Shown in pieces: positions 35,026 to 47,215 of a stretch of 64,000 nucleotides of DNA. Origin of the DNA: Mactromeris polynyma (lineage: Eukaryota > Mollusca > Bivalvia > Venerida > Mactridae); NCBI GenBank assembly GCA_032209605.1, contig JASFXZ010000033.1, positions 2,535,001 to 2,599,000 on the forward strand, given 5' to 3'. The stretch's first letter is position 1, and every line of letters starts with the position of its first letter. The notes below the pieces were generated by a model. That model ran no database searches and was not told the DNA's origin. It saw nothing but the letters and a program-made list of their open reading frames with translations. A program made the translations under genes and the position numbers.

Positions 35026-35195
35026 ACATGTATCTACAAGTATATTCTGATTGACATTTCTGTTGTTAGTACATGTACCTACAAGTATATCGAGGGCTCA
35101 ATGCAACACTGTCGTAACTCCTACGTATTTATATAGGAGTTACGACAGTGTTGCATTGAGCCCTCGATATTCTTATTGACATTTCTGTTGTTAGT
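35026..35195. repeat. 45-bp duplication split by a hairpin insertion
   Basis: Unit 1 (35026-35070) runs from ACATGTATCTACAAGTATAT to TGACATTTCTGTTGTTAGT. Unit 2 (35071-35195) is the same 45 bp interrupted after AAGTATAT by the hairpin element, then continues TCTTATTGACATTTC. Unit 1 therefore preserves the pre-insertion state. Confidence 0.88.
35091..35166. mobile_element. 76-bp perfect-hairpin MITE
   Basis: Left arm CGAGGGCTCAATGCAACACT and on, right arm its exact reverse complement ending TGAGCCCTCG, separated by 12 bp (ACGTATTTATAT). The arms match perfectly over 32 bp, or 36 bp with the flanking ATAT. Comparison with the uninterrupted neighbouring unit shows ATAT once in the empty site and on both sides here. 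The target duplication is therefore ATAT, or TA if the outer bases belong to the element; the palindromic flank leaves this ambiguous. Confidence 0.85.
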
Positions 35196-35337
35196 ACATG
35201 ACTTTAGGTGGGTAGGTAGGTTGGTAATATTTTTTCTTCTATTTTTATAGTAATACTAGCGTTAACTATAATACTCTGCTGTCTCACTTGGACACCTCAA
35301 AATATTATTTTGAGTAGGTGGCCATTTTCCTTCGTAG

Positions 35338-35553
35338 GTGGGGTTATACCAAACAAACATTGTTGGCCTAAGTTTAAACAAAAATGCTTTTTATGATACT
35401 GATGTTACCAAATGCATTAGTGAAGAAATGTCATCGTTGAGGTCATTCCAAATGCAGACTGTCAAATTATTTTTAACGTTTCCAAAAGTAGACAAACATA
35501 AATATACTGTAGGAAAAAACATTGATAAAACTTATGATGACATTGAGCCTTGA
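35338..35553 (+). CDS. Candidate alternative terminal exon
   Basis: Acceptor CCATTTTCCTTCGTAG|G is followed in phase 0 by 71 codons that read like real protein (YQTNIVGLSLNKNAFYDTD and on, ending NIDKTYDDIEP) to TGA at 35551-35553. The frame is closed by TAG exactly at the acceptor, so it opens only where an exon would begin. Entered in phase 1, as the donor at 34610 requires, it stops after about 18 codons instead. It therefore needs either a different upstream donor (for example CTA|GTGGGT at 34606, phase 0) or another gene. No domain recognised and no clear polyadenylation signal close by. Confidence 0.35.
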   Translation: MGLYQTNIVGLSLNKNAFYDTDVTKCISEEMSSLRSFQMQTVKLFLTFPKVDKHKYTVGKNIDKTYDDIEP

Positions 35554-36089
35554 CGAACTGTGTAATAATAGTTTCTGACTTTGACATGTTTAAAGATGAC
35601 AAGGTTGGTCCGTTGCTATAGTAACACAACTATAACACAGTACTGTTAATTTACCAAAGGCACTTAATATGAAAAAGAAGACTTTTTTGAATGATTAATG
35701 AAGTAAATGTAAAAATACATTTGCATGTTTCTACAATGAGGCTGTAAACAATGCTATCAGAGTAAGGTCACATTAAAAAAGTCTTTGCTCATTATCTCCC
35801 GTCCCTATTTTATGTGGTTGGGTAGAGAGGTGGGTAATTTTCTTGATCAACCATCACCGATAAGTTATTTTTTACTACATTCTTTGTGATCGAGACCAAA
35901 AAAGTATGTGACCTGTCGAGGACCAAATTTTTATCGGAGTGCTGCAATTTCGGACGGTAGGTTGGGGACAGGAAACAAACAGTTTGTTTTTAATGTTGGC
36001 CTAACTGTAAGGTTTTAACATGTAATATCATACCAGCATTATAAAGAAGACGAATCTCTTTAATTTCTTTACAAGTTCTGAATTATTTT
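35554..36089. other. Intron-like or 3' stretch
   Basis: Unique sequence between the candidate terminal exon and the 59-bp array. No gene or element recognised. Confidence 0.4.
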
Positions 36090-36735
36090 CTGTAGCCAAA
36101 TCTGCATGGAGAACGTATCGAGGGTTGTCACATAACTATCCTAACTGTCTGTAGCCAAATCTGCATGGAGAAAATATCGAGGGTTGTCACAAAACTATCC
36201 TAACCGTCTGTAGTCAAATCTGCATGGAGAACGTATTGAGGGTTGTCACAAAACTATTGTAACTGTATGTAGACAAATCTGCATGGAGAACGTATCGAGG
36301 GTTGTCACAAAACTATCACAAATGCCTGTAGTCAAATCTGCATGGAGAACGTATTGAGGGTTGTCACAAAACTATTGTAACTGTATGTAGACAAATCTGC
36401 ATGGAGAACGTATCGAGGGTTGTCACAAAACTATCACAAATGCCTGCAGACAAATCTGCATGGAGAACGTATCGAGGTTGTCACAAAACTATCACAAATG
36501 CCTGTAGTCAAATCTGCATGGAGAACGATTGAGGGTTAACACAAATTTTTTGTAACTGTCTGTACAAAAATCTGCATGGAAAACGTATCGAGGGCTTTCA
36601 CAAAACTATCAGAACTGTACTTAGTCAAATCTGTATGGAGAACATACCGAGGATTGTCACAAAACTTTCTTAACTGTCTGTAGTCAAATCTGCATCGAGA
36701 ACGTTTCGAGGGTTGTCACAAAATCATTGTAACTG
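36090..36735. repeat. 59-bp tandem repeat, 11 copies
   Basis: The unit starts CTGTAGCCAAATCTGCATGG and continues through GGGTTGTCACAAAACTATC. Starts at 36091, 36150 and 36209 show the 59-bp step. Between about 36240 and 36480 two subtypes alternate (TGTAGACAAA / TGTAGTCAAA), giving a 118-bp higher-order repeat. Confidence 0.95.
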
Positions 36736-38633
36736 CTTTTTTACAAAACAGAGTAACAATCATTTAATGCCCAGTTCTCCATATACCGTACCCCATGTTT
36801 CGATCCTGTGACCCCAGTATTAATAACTTTCACCATGCTACATTTTGAAATACTCCATTGTGTTGTCCATCATTTTGCATTTATTCCAAGTAAAATGATT
36901 CAATATGATTCAACGATGTAGTTCTTTACCTAAAAGTGTTAGGTGTGTCTTGTATTCAGATTTTGGTCCAATATTAATTTCCCTTTCAGTCAAGACATAG
37001 TATAAATTTGCACCTAACCCTTAGAATTACGAGTAATACAAATTTAAACAAACCATTAGTCTGTCGAGCCTTTACAAAGATGCTCTAGGGTGACTATTAT
37101 CAGACATTAATTGTTCACAGCCTTGTGATGCAATGTATACCACAGAAATCAATAACTACCCCCACACATAACACAAGTCTTTGTTTTTCACCTAAGAAAT
37201 GAATCGTCTCCCCTTGTTGAATTTTAATATTGATTTTTTCCCCAAATGACTCATTGGCTATACTTCCCCTCTAGGGGTATGAGCAGTCAATGATTATTTT
37301 TGCCTTAAAGTCACTGTTAAGTCAATTATTTATAAATCAAATGCTGTTATCACCAATATCTTCAAATTATCCAATTGACTGATTTATCAAGTATCTGCAA
37401 ATTTATTTAGATTAGAGATGTCTATGTTGTTTTAATCGGATTGCAAGTTTACTACCATGTATGGTGTATAAACAGATCAATTACATTAGTAATATAGTAG
37501 CAATAATTACCGAGTGTTTTCATCAATTCAATGCTGTAGTCTGAACGCTAAGAGAAAAGAAAGTTTCCAGGTTATAGGAGTTCGTATTACGATCAATACA
37601 TAACGTACATAACGTAGTGACCTGTTTATTAAAGCTGTTGTGTGTTTTATTTTTGCGGTATTTTGTATTTATGATGTTCGGCTTTGATTGGATTATTATT
37701 GAACAAGGAATTTCCTTTTTGTTGCATTATTGATTCGTACAAGTGGTCTATATCTTACATGTGATGTATGTACGTTTAGTTGCTTCATTGAAGAGAGATG
37801 ATAGTAGTTTAAATGACCTATTCTTTCACTGGTATCTGTTGTTATGAATACGTATGAAGTTTGATAAAACAGAAACATTTATTCAGATCACATATGGTGT
37901 AATGGTGATGCATTTAGTTTCAATTATTGATTGCAGGAAGAATATTCTGTACATGTAATCTGAGTGTATTTTATTAACAATATTTTTATGCATCAATATC
38001 TGATGTTTTGAGGACAGTTTCGTGAAATTCCTTCTCTAAAGCTTGGATTATAAACAGGAAATAATGCTTGGTGCATATAATGTTGTTGTGAATTCTGAGA
38101 TGATCTTGTTTCATGGAAATAACTATTGATTGAATTTGGGAATAGCAAATATTTGGGACTGTGTTATGTTGACTGGATCATGTTGGCTGGCGGTACCAGT
38201 CTACTGTGAGTGTCTGTGGTAAGGGATCTTAAGTAATAGGATAAGACACTCGAGTCATATTCTGATGGGTGTTAGGTGAGTATTACTTTACCTCAAACTC
38301 ATTTTGTCTCAATTTTTGAGTCAGTGCTATGTAGTACATAGTTAAAGGGCCAGTGTCCATGGGTTTTTGTGTTGGTAGTGTAATCAGGTAGGTGGGTGGG
38401 GTCAATTTGTGGGATGTCAGTTGGTTGTGTGGTCAAATGAGTGAGGGGTCAAGCTTTGTTGATTTGAGTTGATGATGTAGTTGAGTGTATGATAGGTCAG
38501 CAGGTCTTGTGGGTTTCTATTGGAGTGTGGCCAAGCGTTTGGGTTTTGAGTGAGTGTGGTTGAATTTAATAGGGCCAGATTGACATTTTTGGTTTCAGCA
38601 GTAGTAGCAGGTCAAATAGATTAAGGGCTGAGT
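36736..38633. other. Intron-like stretch
   Basis: AT-rich with no gene. From about 38260 it becomes G/T-rich with loosely repeated GGTCAANTGAGTGNGG-like words that lead into the next array. Confidence 0.45.
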
Positions 38634-38890
38634 TCGGGGTCTGAGTGGTAGGTAGTATGGTTGAGTGGATTAGGGGCTGAGCCTTTGGGGTTGAATAGTA
38701 GATATAGTATGGTTGAGTAGATAAGGGTCTGCATGAGCCTTTGGGGTAGGAGCAGTACGTATAGTATGGTTGAGTGGATTAGGGGCTGAGCCTTTGGGGT
38801 TGAATAGTATGTATAGTATGGTTGAGTGGATAAGGGGCTGAGCCTTTGGGGTTGGAGCAGTATGTATATTATGGTTGAGTGGAGGAGGGG
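38634..38890. repeat. ~53-bp tandem repeat, 5 copies
   Basis: Copies of GTATGGTTGAGTGGATTAGG plus GGCTGAGCCTTTGGGG; GGTTGAG occurs at 38659, 38711, 38768, 38820 and 38873 (spacing 52-57). The minus-strand frame over 38899-38621 is a translation of this repeat. Confidence 0.9.
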
Positions 38891-39216
38891 CCTGGCCATA
38901 GGGATTTAAATGGTTAGTGTACTCAAAGGGATTAAGGGTGACTCTGCGGGGACGGGAGAAGTAATTTAATGTTTAGTTTGCTGGTGAATTGACACATGAA
39001 ACTATTTATGTATAATACTTTTAGATATCATTGTCATTACAGGTTTCAGATCATATAATTGCTTCCTGGTATTATATTGTTACAGAAAGTGCCTTTAAGA
39101 ATTGTTTTCCTTGTGTAAGATACTGGTAAAACCTGTATACAAATATCACCTGTCCGAAAAATGAATGTAAGTCGTCTTTGTATTTATGTAAGTTGTGTTG
39201 TGATGAAAGCATAGCG
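38891..39216. other. Intron-like spacer
   Basis: Nothing recognisable between the ~53-bp array and the next MITE. Confidence 0.45.
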
Positions 39217-39380
39217 TACAGTCGGACCTACAGTCGGACCTAGTTCATTTGAATTAAACAGATCTGAAATTATATTTCGAAATCTTTTAATTCGAAGTGC
39301 GTATGAAGATACATCGAGACCTGATATTTATCTCAGATACGAGTATTCAGATAGAAGGTTGTTGAATAAATGATGTTATA
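39217..39380. mobile_element. MITE, TACAGTCGGACCT family (copy 2)
   Basis: The first 12 bases of the end are present twice in tandem (TACAGTCGGACC at 39217 and 39229). The interior GAAGATACATCGAGACCTGA and ATTTATCTCAGATACGAGTA matches the copy at 60076 in the same orientation. The right end is eroded (AATAAATGATGTTATA). Confidence 0.7.
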
Positions 39381-39394
39381 TTACCCTTGAGTCA

Positions 39395-39530
39395 GCTTCA
39401 CGGAGAAACAAGCACTGGTATCTTATTAGGCATGGTTGTGGCTTTTGCTAGATTTGCACCCACAACCTCAGAGTTGAGCACTCATCTCTGTTATTCACTA
39501 CCATTTCATGTTGACAGGTGGTCCGGGGCA
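39395..39530 (-). mobile_element. Possible degenerate SINE head (minus strand)
   Basis: On the minus strand, GAGGTTGTGGGTGCAAATCT resembles a worn B box and TGGTAGTGAATAACAGAG an A-box region about 40 bp before it. Weak. The short frame at 39387-39584 has no other support. Confidence 0.25.
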
Positions 39531-40894
39531 ACCATAATTATGTTGCCTTCCTTTAAAGATCTAACTAGATTTGTATTTACTTAGTCTGAGTTTTAGACAG
39601 TCATCTTTTATGACTAATAAATTATTGTTGACTAGAAGTAAAGATAGCACAAAACTAACAAAGAATATGGAAGGAATATTTTTTGAAGTTGTTTGGGCAT
39701 TCAGAATCTATAGTAAAATGTTGATACATGTAGTAGTTGTTCATGTAATAATAAACCACCTGTAGTCTTCATATTCTTAAAGTTGCATGATTTTTAATGA
39801 CTGTTAAATGTTTTATATAATTATATTATTAATATGGAGAAAAGCTGCTTAAAATACTACTGATGGTGGCTGCAAAATTTTAATATGTAAATGTACTGGT
39901 AAGTTGGTTTAAAATACTTTCATGGCAATTGAAATAGAAATGAAATGGCTTAGTGAAATTTTGAAAGGAAATTCACTTTAAAAATATATGCATAGCAATT
40001 ATTTTTTTTAGCCTGAATCTAGAGGAAAATTGCTTTAAATGTGAATAAATGGCAGTTTTAAATTTTGATATTTTTGTTGCAATCTGCATGCCAGTTGCTT
40101 TAATGATTACTGCCCCTACTTAGTTTGTAGTATGCATTTCCTATTTCTAAGATGTAATCTTTGGTGACTCATTTTAATATAATGCAGGGTTTCATATTGG
40201 TGCATATTTCATCTCGGTAAATAAACTTTCCTGGAAAGCATTTTTCCTCTGGCAAATGTAGTTGTAGGATTCATGAATGCTGGGAATTTTATTTATTGTA
40301 TTTGTGGGAAATTCATTCTGCTTGATTTATTAAATTCAGGTTGAACCATGCTCTGCACTGTCTGCATAATGCTGTGGGTAGACTAGCTCAGGAAATAGGC
40401 ATACATGTATATATAAAACCTGCCCAGTTTAAATCGGGCATTAAAATTATAAAAGTGTTTAAATGTATAAAGACAGAAGAGTGTTATGTGATTGACAGTT
40501 TAAGAAGGGGTTCTACTAGATGCTGAAGGTCCTTTTGATCATTTTTTTGACCGCAGTTTACCATTTTATAGCCAAATGACTTATAATTTAGAGAAATGTT
40601 GACCCTTCAGCTAGAATTCTAAGGGTAACATGCAGCTTCTTGGAAATTCCAGGGGTCAAATAGTCAACAGTATTTTAAGTTTGTCTATTGCTCTGTCAGT
40701 ATTTCGACAAATTTACTGACCTGTCAGTAATGATAATAATCTTTAGAACATGACATAGAGGACTGAACCGCCCTGATTTTCAAGGAATATAATCTTTAAC
40801 CTGTTCCATAGTGGAATACACCAATGTGAAAATAAAACTGACATGTCAAAAATCTTAATAAAGATGGACTAGGATAATGTAACAAATGTACAGA
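39531..40894. other. Intron-like stretch
   Basis: AT-rich, no coding signal or element recognised. Confidence 0.45.
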
Positions 40895-41960
40895 AATGTA
40901 TAATCTTGGCCTTAAACAATTCCAATGGGAAACATTGTTACAACTGTGTAATTTGTAGTCTTGTCCTAAAACAATAGAAATGTAAAACGGCATAAAAATA
41001 TACAATTAAGTCTTTAATCTTGGCTTAAAAAGTTTTAGTCTTGGCCTTAAAGGGTACAAATATGCAACAATGTAACAACTGTACACTATTTTTGTCTTGG
41101 CCTAAAACAATACAAATGTGAAACAATGTAACAACTATAAAATAATTTTTAGTCTTGGCCTAAAACAATACAAATGTGAAACAATGTAACAACTATACAA
41201 TAATTTTTAGTCTTGGCCTAAAACACTACTAATGTGAAACAATGCAACAACTATAAAATAATATTTAGTCTTGGCCTAAAACAATACAAATGTGAAACAA
41301 TGTAACAACTATAAAATAATTTTTAGTCTTGGCCTAAAACAATACAAATGTGAAACAATGTAACAACTATAAAATATTTTTTAGTCTTGGCCTAAAACAA
41401 TACAAATGTGAAACAATGTAACAACTATAAAATAATTTTTAGTCTTGGCCTAAAACAATACAAATGTGAAACAATGTAACAACTATAAAATAATATTTAG
41501 TCTTGGCCTTAAACAATACAAATGTGAAACAATGTAACAACTATACAATAATATTTAGTCTTGGCCTAAAACAATACAAATGTGAAACAATGTAACAACT
41601 ATAAAATAAAAATTTAGTCTTGGCCTAAAACAATACAAATGTGAAACAATGTAACAACTATTAAATAATATTTAGTCTTGGCCTAAAACAATACAAATGT
41701 GAAACAATGCAACAACTATAAAATAATATTTAGTCTTGGCCTAAAACAATACAAATGTGAAACAATGTAACAACTATAAAATAATTTTTAGTCTTGGCCT
41801 AAAACAATACAAATGTGAAACAATGTAACAACTATAAAATAATATTTAGTCTTGGCCTAAAACAATACAAATGTGAAACAATGTAACAACTATAAAATAA
41901 TTTTTAGTCTTGGCCAAAAACAATACAAATGTGAAACAAAGTATTTGGTTCTGGCCTAAA
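40895..41960. repeat. 59-bp tandem repeat, about 17 copies
   Basis: Unit TTTAGTCTTGGCCTAAAACA followed by ATACAAATGTGAAACAATG and TAACAACTATAAAATAA. The core at 41075-41935 is well conserved. Copies before 41075 are diverged and irregular, which gives the array an older edge on the left. The short minus-strand frame at 41005-40796 overlaps this edge. Confidence 0.95.
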
Positions 41961-42569
41961 ACTTAGTGATAGTTGTACAAACTACAATTATCAAAGGTTT
42001 CAATTTAGAAAAAGTGGAGAGTGATTTTATCCATGTATACATCTGACAATGATATTACATACACAGAGATTAATTACACTGGGACAACTTCCTTCAGTAT
42101 TGTTTTGCGAGCTTGGTAAACAATAGTAGTTTTCATTGTTAAACAAACGAAGCCTCTGGTTTTAGTCTGTGTGAAGGTTTTTACATGTGTGTGTGAGTCG
42201 ATTACATGTTGTGTTCTCTGATGAGTATACGTTAGCAGACAGAGAACTTTAGTTTTTCGAGAAGAAAAGTGCAAGGATGAAGAAGCTGTTTGAATAAATG
42301 TTTGAAGTTCGTATACAGTGTGTACACCCAGAGAATTACATCCACTGTGATGTTGAAGTGATTGTTGATGTTAATGTTAATTAAAGTGACATAGATATGT
42401 TAATTAGAACCAATTAATTATCATTGTTTTACTCAAGTACATGTACAGTATTATGTGAGATTGGATTATTAATTAAACTCTTGGAATAGACGTTTTATCT
42501 ACCGTCAGTATCTTGAAGGTATAATACTTTCTTCTGTTTGTTCTGTGTACTTATCTATTTATGATAATT
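41961..42569. other. Intron-like stretch
   Basis: No gene recognised. The minus-strand frame at 42274-42074 has no supporting context. Confidence 0.45.
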
Positions 42570-43000
42570 GATTGAGAGTGCCATAGGGACCTTTTGTGGC
42601 CTGTAAATGATTGAGAGCATCGTAGGGGTCTAGTGTGGCCTTAAATGTTGGAGAGTGTTATGGTAGCCTAGTGTGGCCTTTAAATGATGGAGAATGCCCT
42701 AAAAGGACCTTATGTGACCCTTAAATGATGGAGAGTGTCATAGGAGCCTAGTTCGGCCCATAGAGGATGGAGAGCATATTAAGGACCTTCATGTGTGGCC
42801 TGTAAATGATGCAGAGCATCACAGGGGTCTAGTGTGGCCCTTAAATGATGGAGAGCACCATAGGGGTCTAGTGTGGCCCCATAAATCATGGAGACAACCA
42901 TAGGGATCTAGTGTAGCCCCTTACATGATGGAGAGCACCATAGGGGTCTAGCGCTGTGGCCCCCTAAATGATTGAGAGCAATCTAGAGCTTAGTGTAGCA
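42570..43000. repeat. Degenerate ~54-bp tandem repeat, about 8 copies
   Basis: Diverged copies of AAATGATGGAGAGCACCATA plus GGGGTCTAGTGTGGCCC, spaced about 52-58 bp. Sequence divergence suggests an old array no longer being homogenised. Confidence 0.85.
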
Positions 43001-44516
43001 TCAAAATTGTTTGTGAGAGTGATGTATGATTTTCTAATCAGGCATTATCATTATTACAGTTTGTAGAAAGGCTTGCCTACTGTTTGTATTTGAGTTCATC
43101 ATTATATGTGTCTGGGAATCCTATGTGTGCCATGTATGTCATGTAACCGATTCAATGTATATTTATACAGTTCAGCATATGTTTTTGTAATGAGCCCTGC
43201 AGACTTTTAGGGATTTTTCATAATTGACCCTTATTTGAGACATTTGTGGTAACTGTTGGTAAGGATGAAATGAAATTTAAAAATAATTTGCGTACTCAAG
43301 GGGTCGACAATACTTACGATTTCATCTATACTCCCTTGATCAAACTGCACATTTGCCAGTCATGAACACAACTAGGGATGTTGAATTAAACATTGCTCAC
43401 ACAGATCTTGCCTCAGGTTCACGAAAGAATTCTAGTTTCTACTTCAATTTATTTCTTTCAATTTCGAACGACTTACTGGAGTTTATTTTTATTGAATGTT
43501 GAAAATTTATTTATATTGATCTCTTCAATAGTTTTCTAGAACAAATTTTGAACTGGCATTTTTCGTCTCTCAAATACACAGATGAAAACAGGGCTGAGAT
43601 CAATCTCAGTTATTTGAGTTTCCACAATATTATGTTTTCTGAAATTATACTGTGAGTTATGAGAAGAAAGGAACTTTAAAGGGTGTTAATGTGTTAATTG
43701 ATGTATGACTATTAGAAGTCTCAAATAAGTCATTTTGAGAAGATTGACTTAGAAGTATTTTGAATTTCGCATAAACGACAATTATTTCTAGACAACATAT
43801 GAAGTATTCATGCTGTTATTTGGTGACATAGCCATAAATTGTCATTTAGTTCCAAATGATACTTAATCGTAGTTTTTTTCAAAAAAAGGATTTTGTGGGA
43901 TGTGTATTTTGACATGCATTACTTTGTTCACTTCAAAACTTGAAATAATGCTCCTGCTATAGTCGTCTTAGAAAGCTGGACACTTATAGACCAAAATAAA
44001 AATCCCTTTTTGAACTGTAACAAGGAGTAGATAACTCAATCTTCATGAAAATGTGGGTTATTTCAATTTGGCATCAGACCACCCAATTATAAGGCTGTTA
44101 ATAGTTTACAATTTGTTCAATGCAGTAAACTATTTTGTAGTCAGTAATTGAAAAGTAGAAGTTGAACTTAATTAGAGTACAATTATACTTTTTAAAGTTT
44201 TTTGGTGAACCTATAAGGGCCTGGAAGTCAGACTGTTTAGGGTATTTCAGGGGTCAACTAATTACTACAATTCATAGTGGTATATATTTGATTTTTCTAT
44301 TTCTCAGGAATACTTTATAGATATACAACATATGCTTTGTGTTAAGGATGCCGATGATATAAAACTGCTGACAGATATACTTTCACAGTCTATTCCTATA
44401 ACTACTGTTGTACTTTTAAGCTATTAATGTGTTAACTGAATACTGAAAGGTGTTCTGACTGAGTCTGGTATGTTTGTGTTTAAGTCAAGAATGTTTGCCT
44501 ATTGGGGTGTCGTGAG
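43001..44516. other. Intron-like stretch
   Basis: AT-rich, with no gene, RNA or clear element. Confidence 0.45.
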
Positions 44517-44592
44517 GGGCCGTCATGACTGAGTGGTTATGGTCACTGGCTTGTAATCTTTAGTCTGAGGGTCCTTCCCGGGGGGGGGGGGG
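44517..44592 (+). mobile_element. tRNA-like SINE head followed by a G run
   Basis: GTCATGACTGAGTGGTTATG matches an A-box region, and ACTGGCTTGTAATCTTTAGT looks like an anticodon arm. The B box is eroded (GGGTCCTTCCC), and 13 G follow at 44580-44592. A decayed SINE is more likely than a tRNA gene. Confidence 0.5.
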
Positions 44593-46370
44593 AAATGTGC
44601 ATAGAACTTTATTAGACTTCCAATATGCATTTAGAAGTATATCTATATGATACATAACATTTTATATAGTTTCATGCAATTTTTCCTGTATTCTATTTAT
44701 CTATTTATTTTTATTGTTTTTGGTTGCTTTGGAAATCTAAACATGCAGCTGCCTTGGTATGCCTCAGCATAGCTAAGAGCCTGGATGCTGTCTGCAGATC
44801 ACAGTTGTATTCAAATTCATGACAACAGTAAAAGATTTTATCTATGTAGGAAGTCGTATCAGGGGTTTTAATCATTTCAAATTGTCATCAAAATATTCTA
44901 AATATATCAGATATATCAGGGTAAAGATTTAACTGGGTGATTATAATTGTGACGTACATGTTCATAATCATTTGATTAGCGTATCATGTAAACTTTGTTC
45001 TGTATTGTCTGTGGTTTATATCAGTGGGATGGATGAGAACTTGTGAACACTAGGGTGAGTCAGTTTTTTTAATACAATGGCAGAAAACCAGCTTGATATT
45101 CCTTGTTTTTGTATACCAAAAGGACAGCACATACTGTCAATTATAAATTAGTTGAGAAAACCATTGTTGTGTTCACAATATCTAGTGGTCAATGTTTTCC
45201 ATTGTTGTGTTTACAATATCTAGTGGTCAATGTTTTCCAAACATGTTTTCATTGGCTGGTCACCTTACAGTTTGTTGACAGCCGTTTTCTTGCAAATAAA
45301 AGTGGACTATAGTTGTTTGAATGTCCGACTGTATGTTAATTGGTTCGTCAGTCCATCCTTAAGGACAGTTCCATCATGAATGTTGAAGGCAGTTTTTGTT
45401 TGGCCTTAAATCTCATCTTCCCACATTGTTGTTAAATGATAAGTTTTTGTGTCATTTTTTATCGCTTTTTAGTTTGACTCAGTTTATCACTGACAATATT
45501 TTATGGTCAAAACATGTTGAAAGGTCGGATCTGGCATTGGGCTATGATGGTGAAAAATAATGGTTGTACTAAAACACAATATTTGTGACAACAGTATTTA
45601 CATGTATGATAAAATTCTGTAACGTTTGTATCAAATATTGTGTTTTAACATGGTGTTAAGCTACAATGTAGAAAATTATTCACCATCAGAATTGTGTACC
45701 AGATCCCTGTGGTTCGAACCACATAAGATTTTAAGCATCCATCTGACATATTGTTTATAAATTCGGTCAATACATTCTTGTAACAATAAAATGGAAGAGT
45801 GGGTGGCATGTTATTTGCATTAATTATTATGCTGAACAATTTTAAATTACTTTTATTTTTGAAAGATTTAATCACCTGATGTTTTACATATACATAAAAA
45901 AATTTATGTACATTGTATACAGGAACTGTTGCTGAAAATGTGGTACTCTACTTGTTTCACGGATCATAGAAAGAACAATAAATAACATTTTAAGGGTAAC
46001 GTTATTATTTTAGGAATGGACTTTATCATATTTTAATTGGTGAAACCCAGCTGTAACATAATTATGTAGTTTCAATAGTCTTGTACAAGAATAAGTTCCT
46101 GTTTTACAAGTGTTTATAATCACTCAAAACTTTCAATATCATTCTCATACAAATTTCTGTTCTAACTATCTGTGGTTTAATTAATCAAAGCTGGTACAAG
46201 TGTAGTGCAAGTGATGTCAGAGTGATTTGTTTGAGTAATTGCACCAGTCTGGGATGCCACAGTGTGTGTGTGCATGAAGTCATAGTGTGAAAGTCTCACT
46301 GTTGGGAGTTCCAGTAATGTATTTCTCTATCAAGATGTTAGCACCTCGAGCTGTTTAAGTGGTTCCCATA
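44593..46370. other. Intron-like stretch with small duplications
   Basis: A 41-bp tandem duplication (CCATTGTTGTGTTCACAATA and on) lies at about 45161-45239. Downstream, TTTTCATTGGCTGGTCACCT with TACAGTTTGTTGACA (45245-45280) matches 52740-52780. An imperfect inverted repeat spans 45547-45687, with AAAACACAATATTTG at 45571-45585 opposite CAAATATTGTGTTTT. Confidence 0.55.
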
Positions 46371-47215
46371 TACAGTACAACCTCTCCTGATAGCAGCCCT
46401 CTCTTCATTAACAACCTCTCCATAGCAGCCCTCTCTTCATTAACAACCTCTCCATAGCAGCCCTCTCTTCATTAACAACCTCTCCATAGCAGCCCTTTCT
46501 TCATTAACAACCTCTCCATAGCAGCCCTCTCTTCATTAACAACCTCCCCATAGCAGCCCTCTCTTCATTAACAACCTCTCCATAGCAGCCCTCTCTTCAT
46601 TAACAACCTCTCCATAGCAGCCCTCTCTTCATTAACAACCTCTCCATAGCAGCCCTCTCTTCATTAGCAACCTCTCCATAGCAGCCCTCTCTTCATTAAC
46701 AACCTCTCCTGATAGCAGCCCTCTCTTCATTAACAACCTCTCTTCATTAACAAGCTCTCTTCATTAACAAGCTCTCTTTATTAACAACCTCAGTGAGTGA
46801 GTCTTCACTAACAACCTCTCTTCATTAACAACCTCTTTTCATTAACAACCTCTCTTCATTAACATCCTATCTTCATTAACAACCTCTCTTCATTAACAAC
46901 CTCTCTTCATTAACAACCTCTCTTCATTAACAACCTCAGTGATTGAGTCTTCACTAACAACCTCTCTTCATTAACAACCTCTCTTCATTAACAACCTCTT
47001 TTCATTAACAACCTCTCTTCATTAACAACCTCTCTTCATTAACAACCTCTCTTCATTAACAACCTCTCTTCATTAACAACCTCTCTTCATTAACAACCTC
47101 TCTTCATTAACAACCTCTCTTCATTAACATCCTCTCTTCATTAACAACCTCTCTTCATTAACAACCTCTCTTCATTAACAACCTCTCTTCATTAACAACC
47201 TCTCTTCAACAGTAA
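46371..47215. repeat. Compound 32-bp / 17-bp array starting at a MITE end
   Basis: The array opens with TACAGTACAACCTCTC, which matches the MITE terminus TACAGTAAAACCTC at 13 of 14 positions. It then has about ten 32-bp units (CATAGCAGCCCTCTCTTCAT plus TAACAACCTCTC), and from about 46730 mostly 17-bp units (CAACCTCTCTTCATTAA). Two copies carry the insert CTCAGTGA(G/T)TGAGTCTTCAC. Strand-asymmetric, with C/T-rich + strand. Confidence 0.9.
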
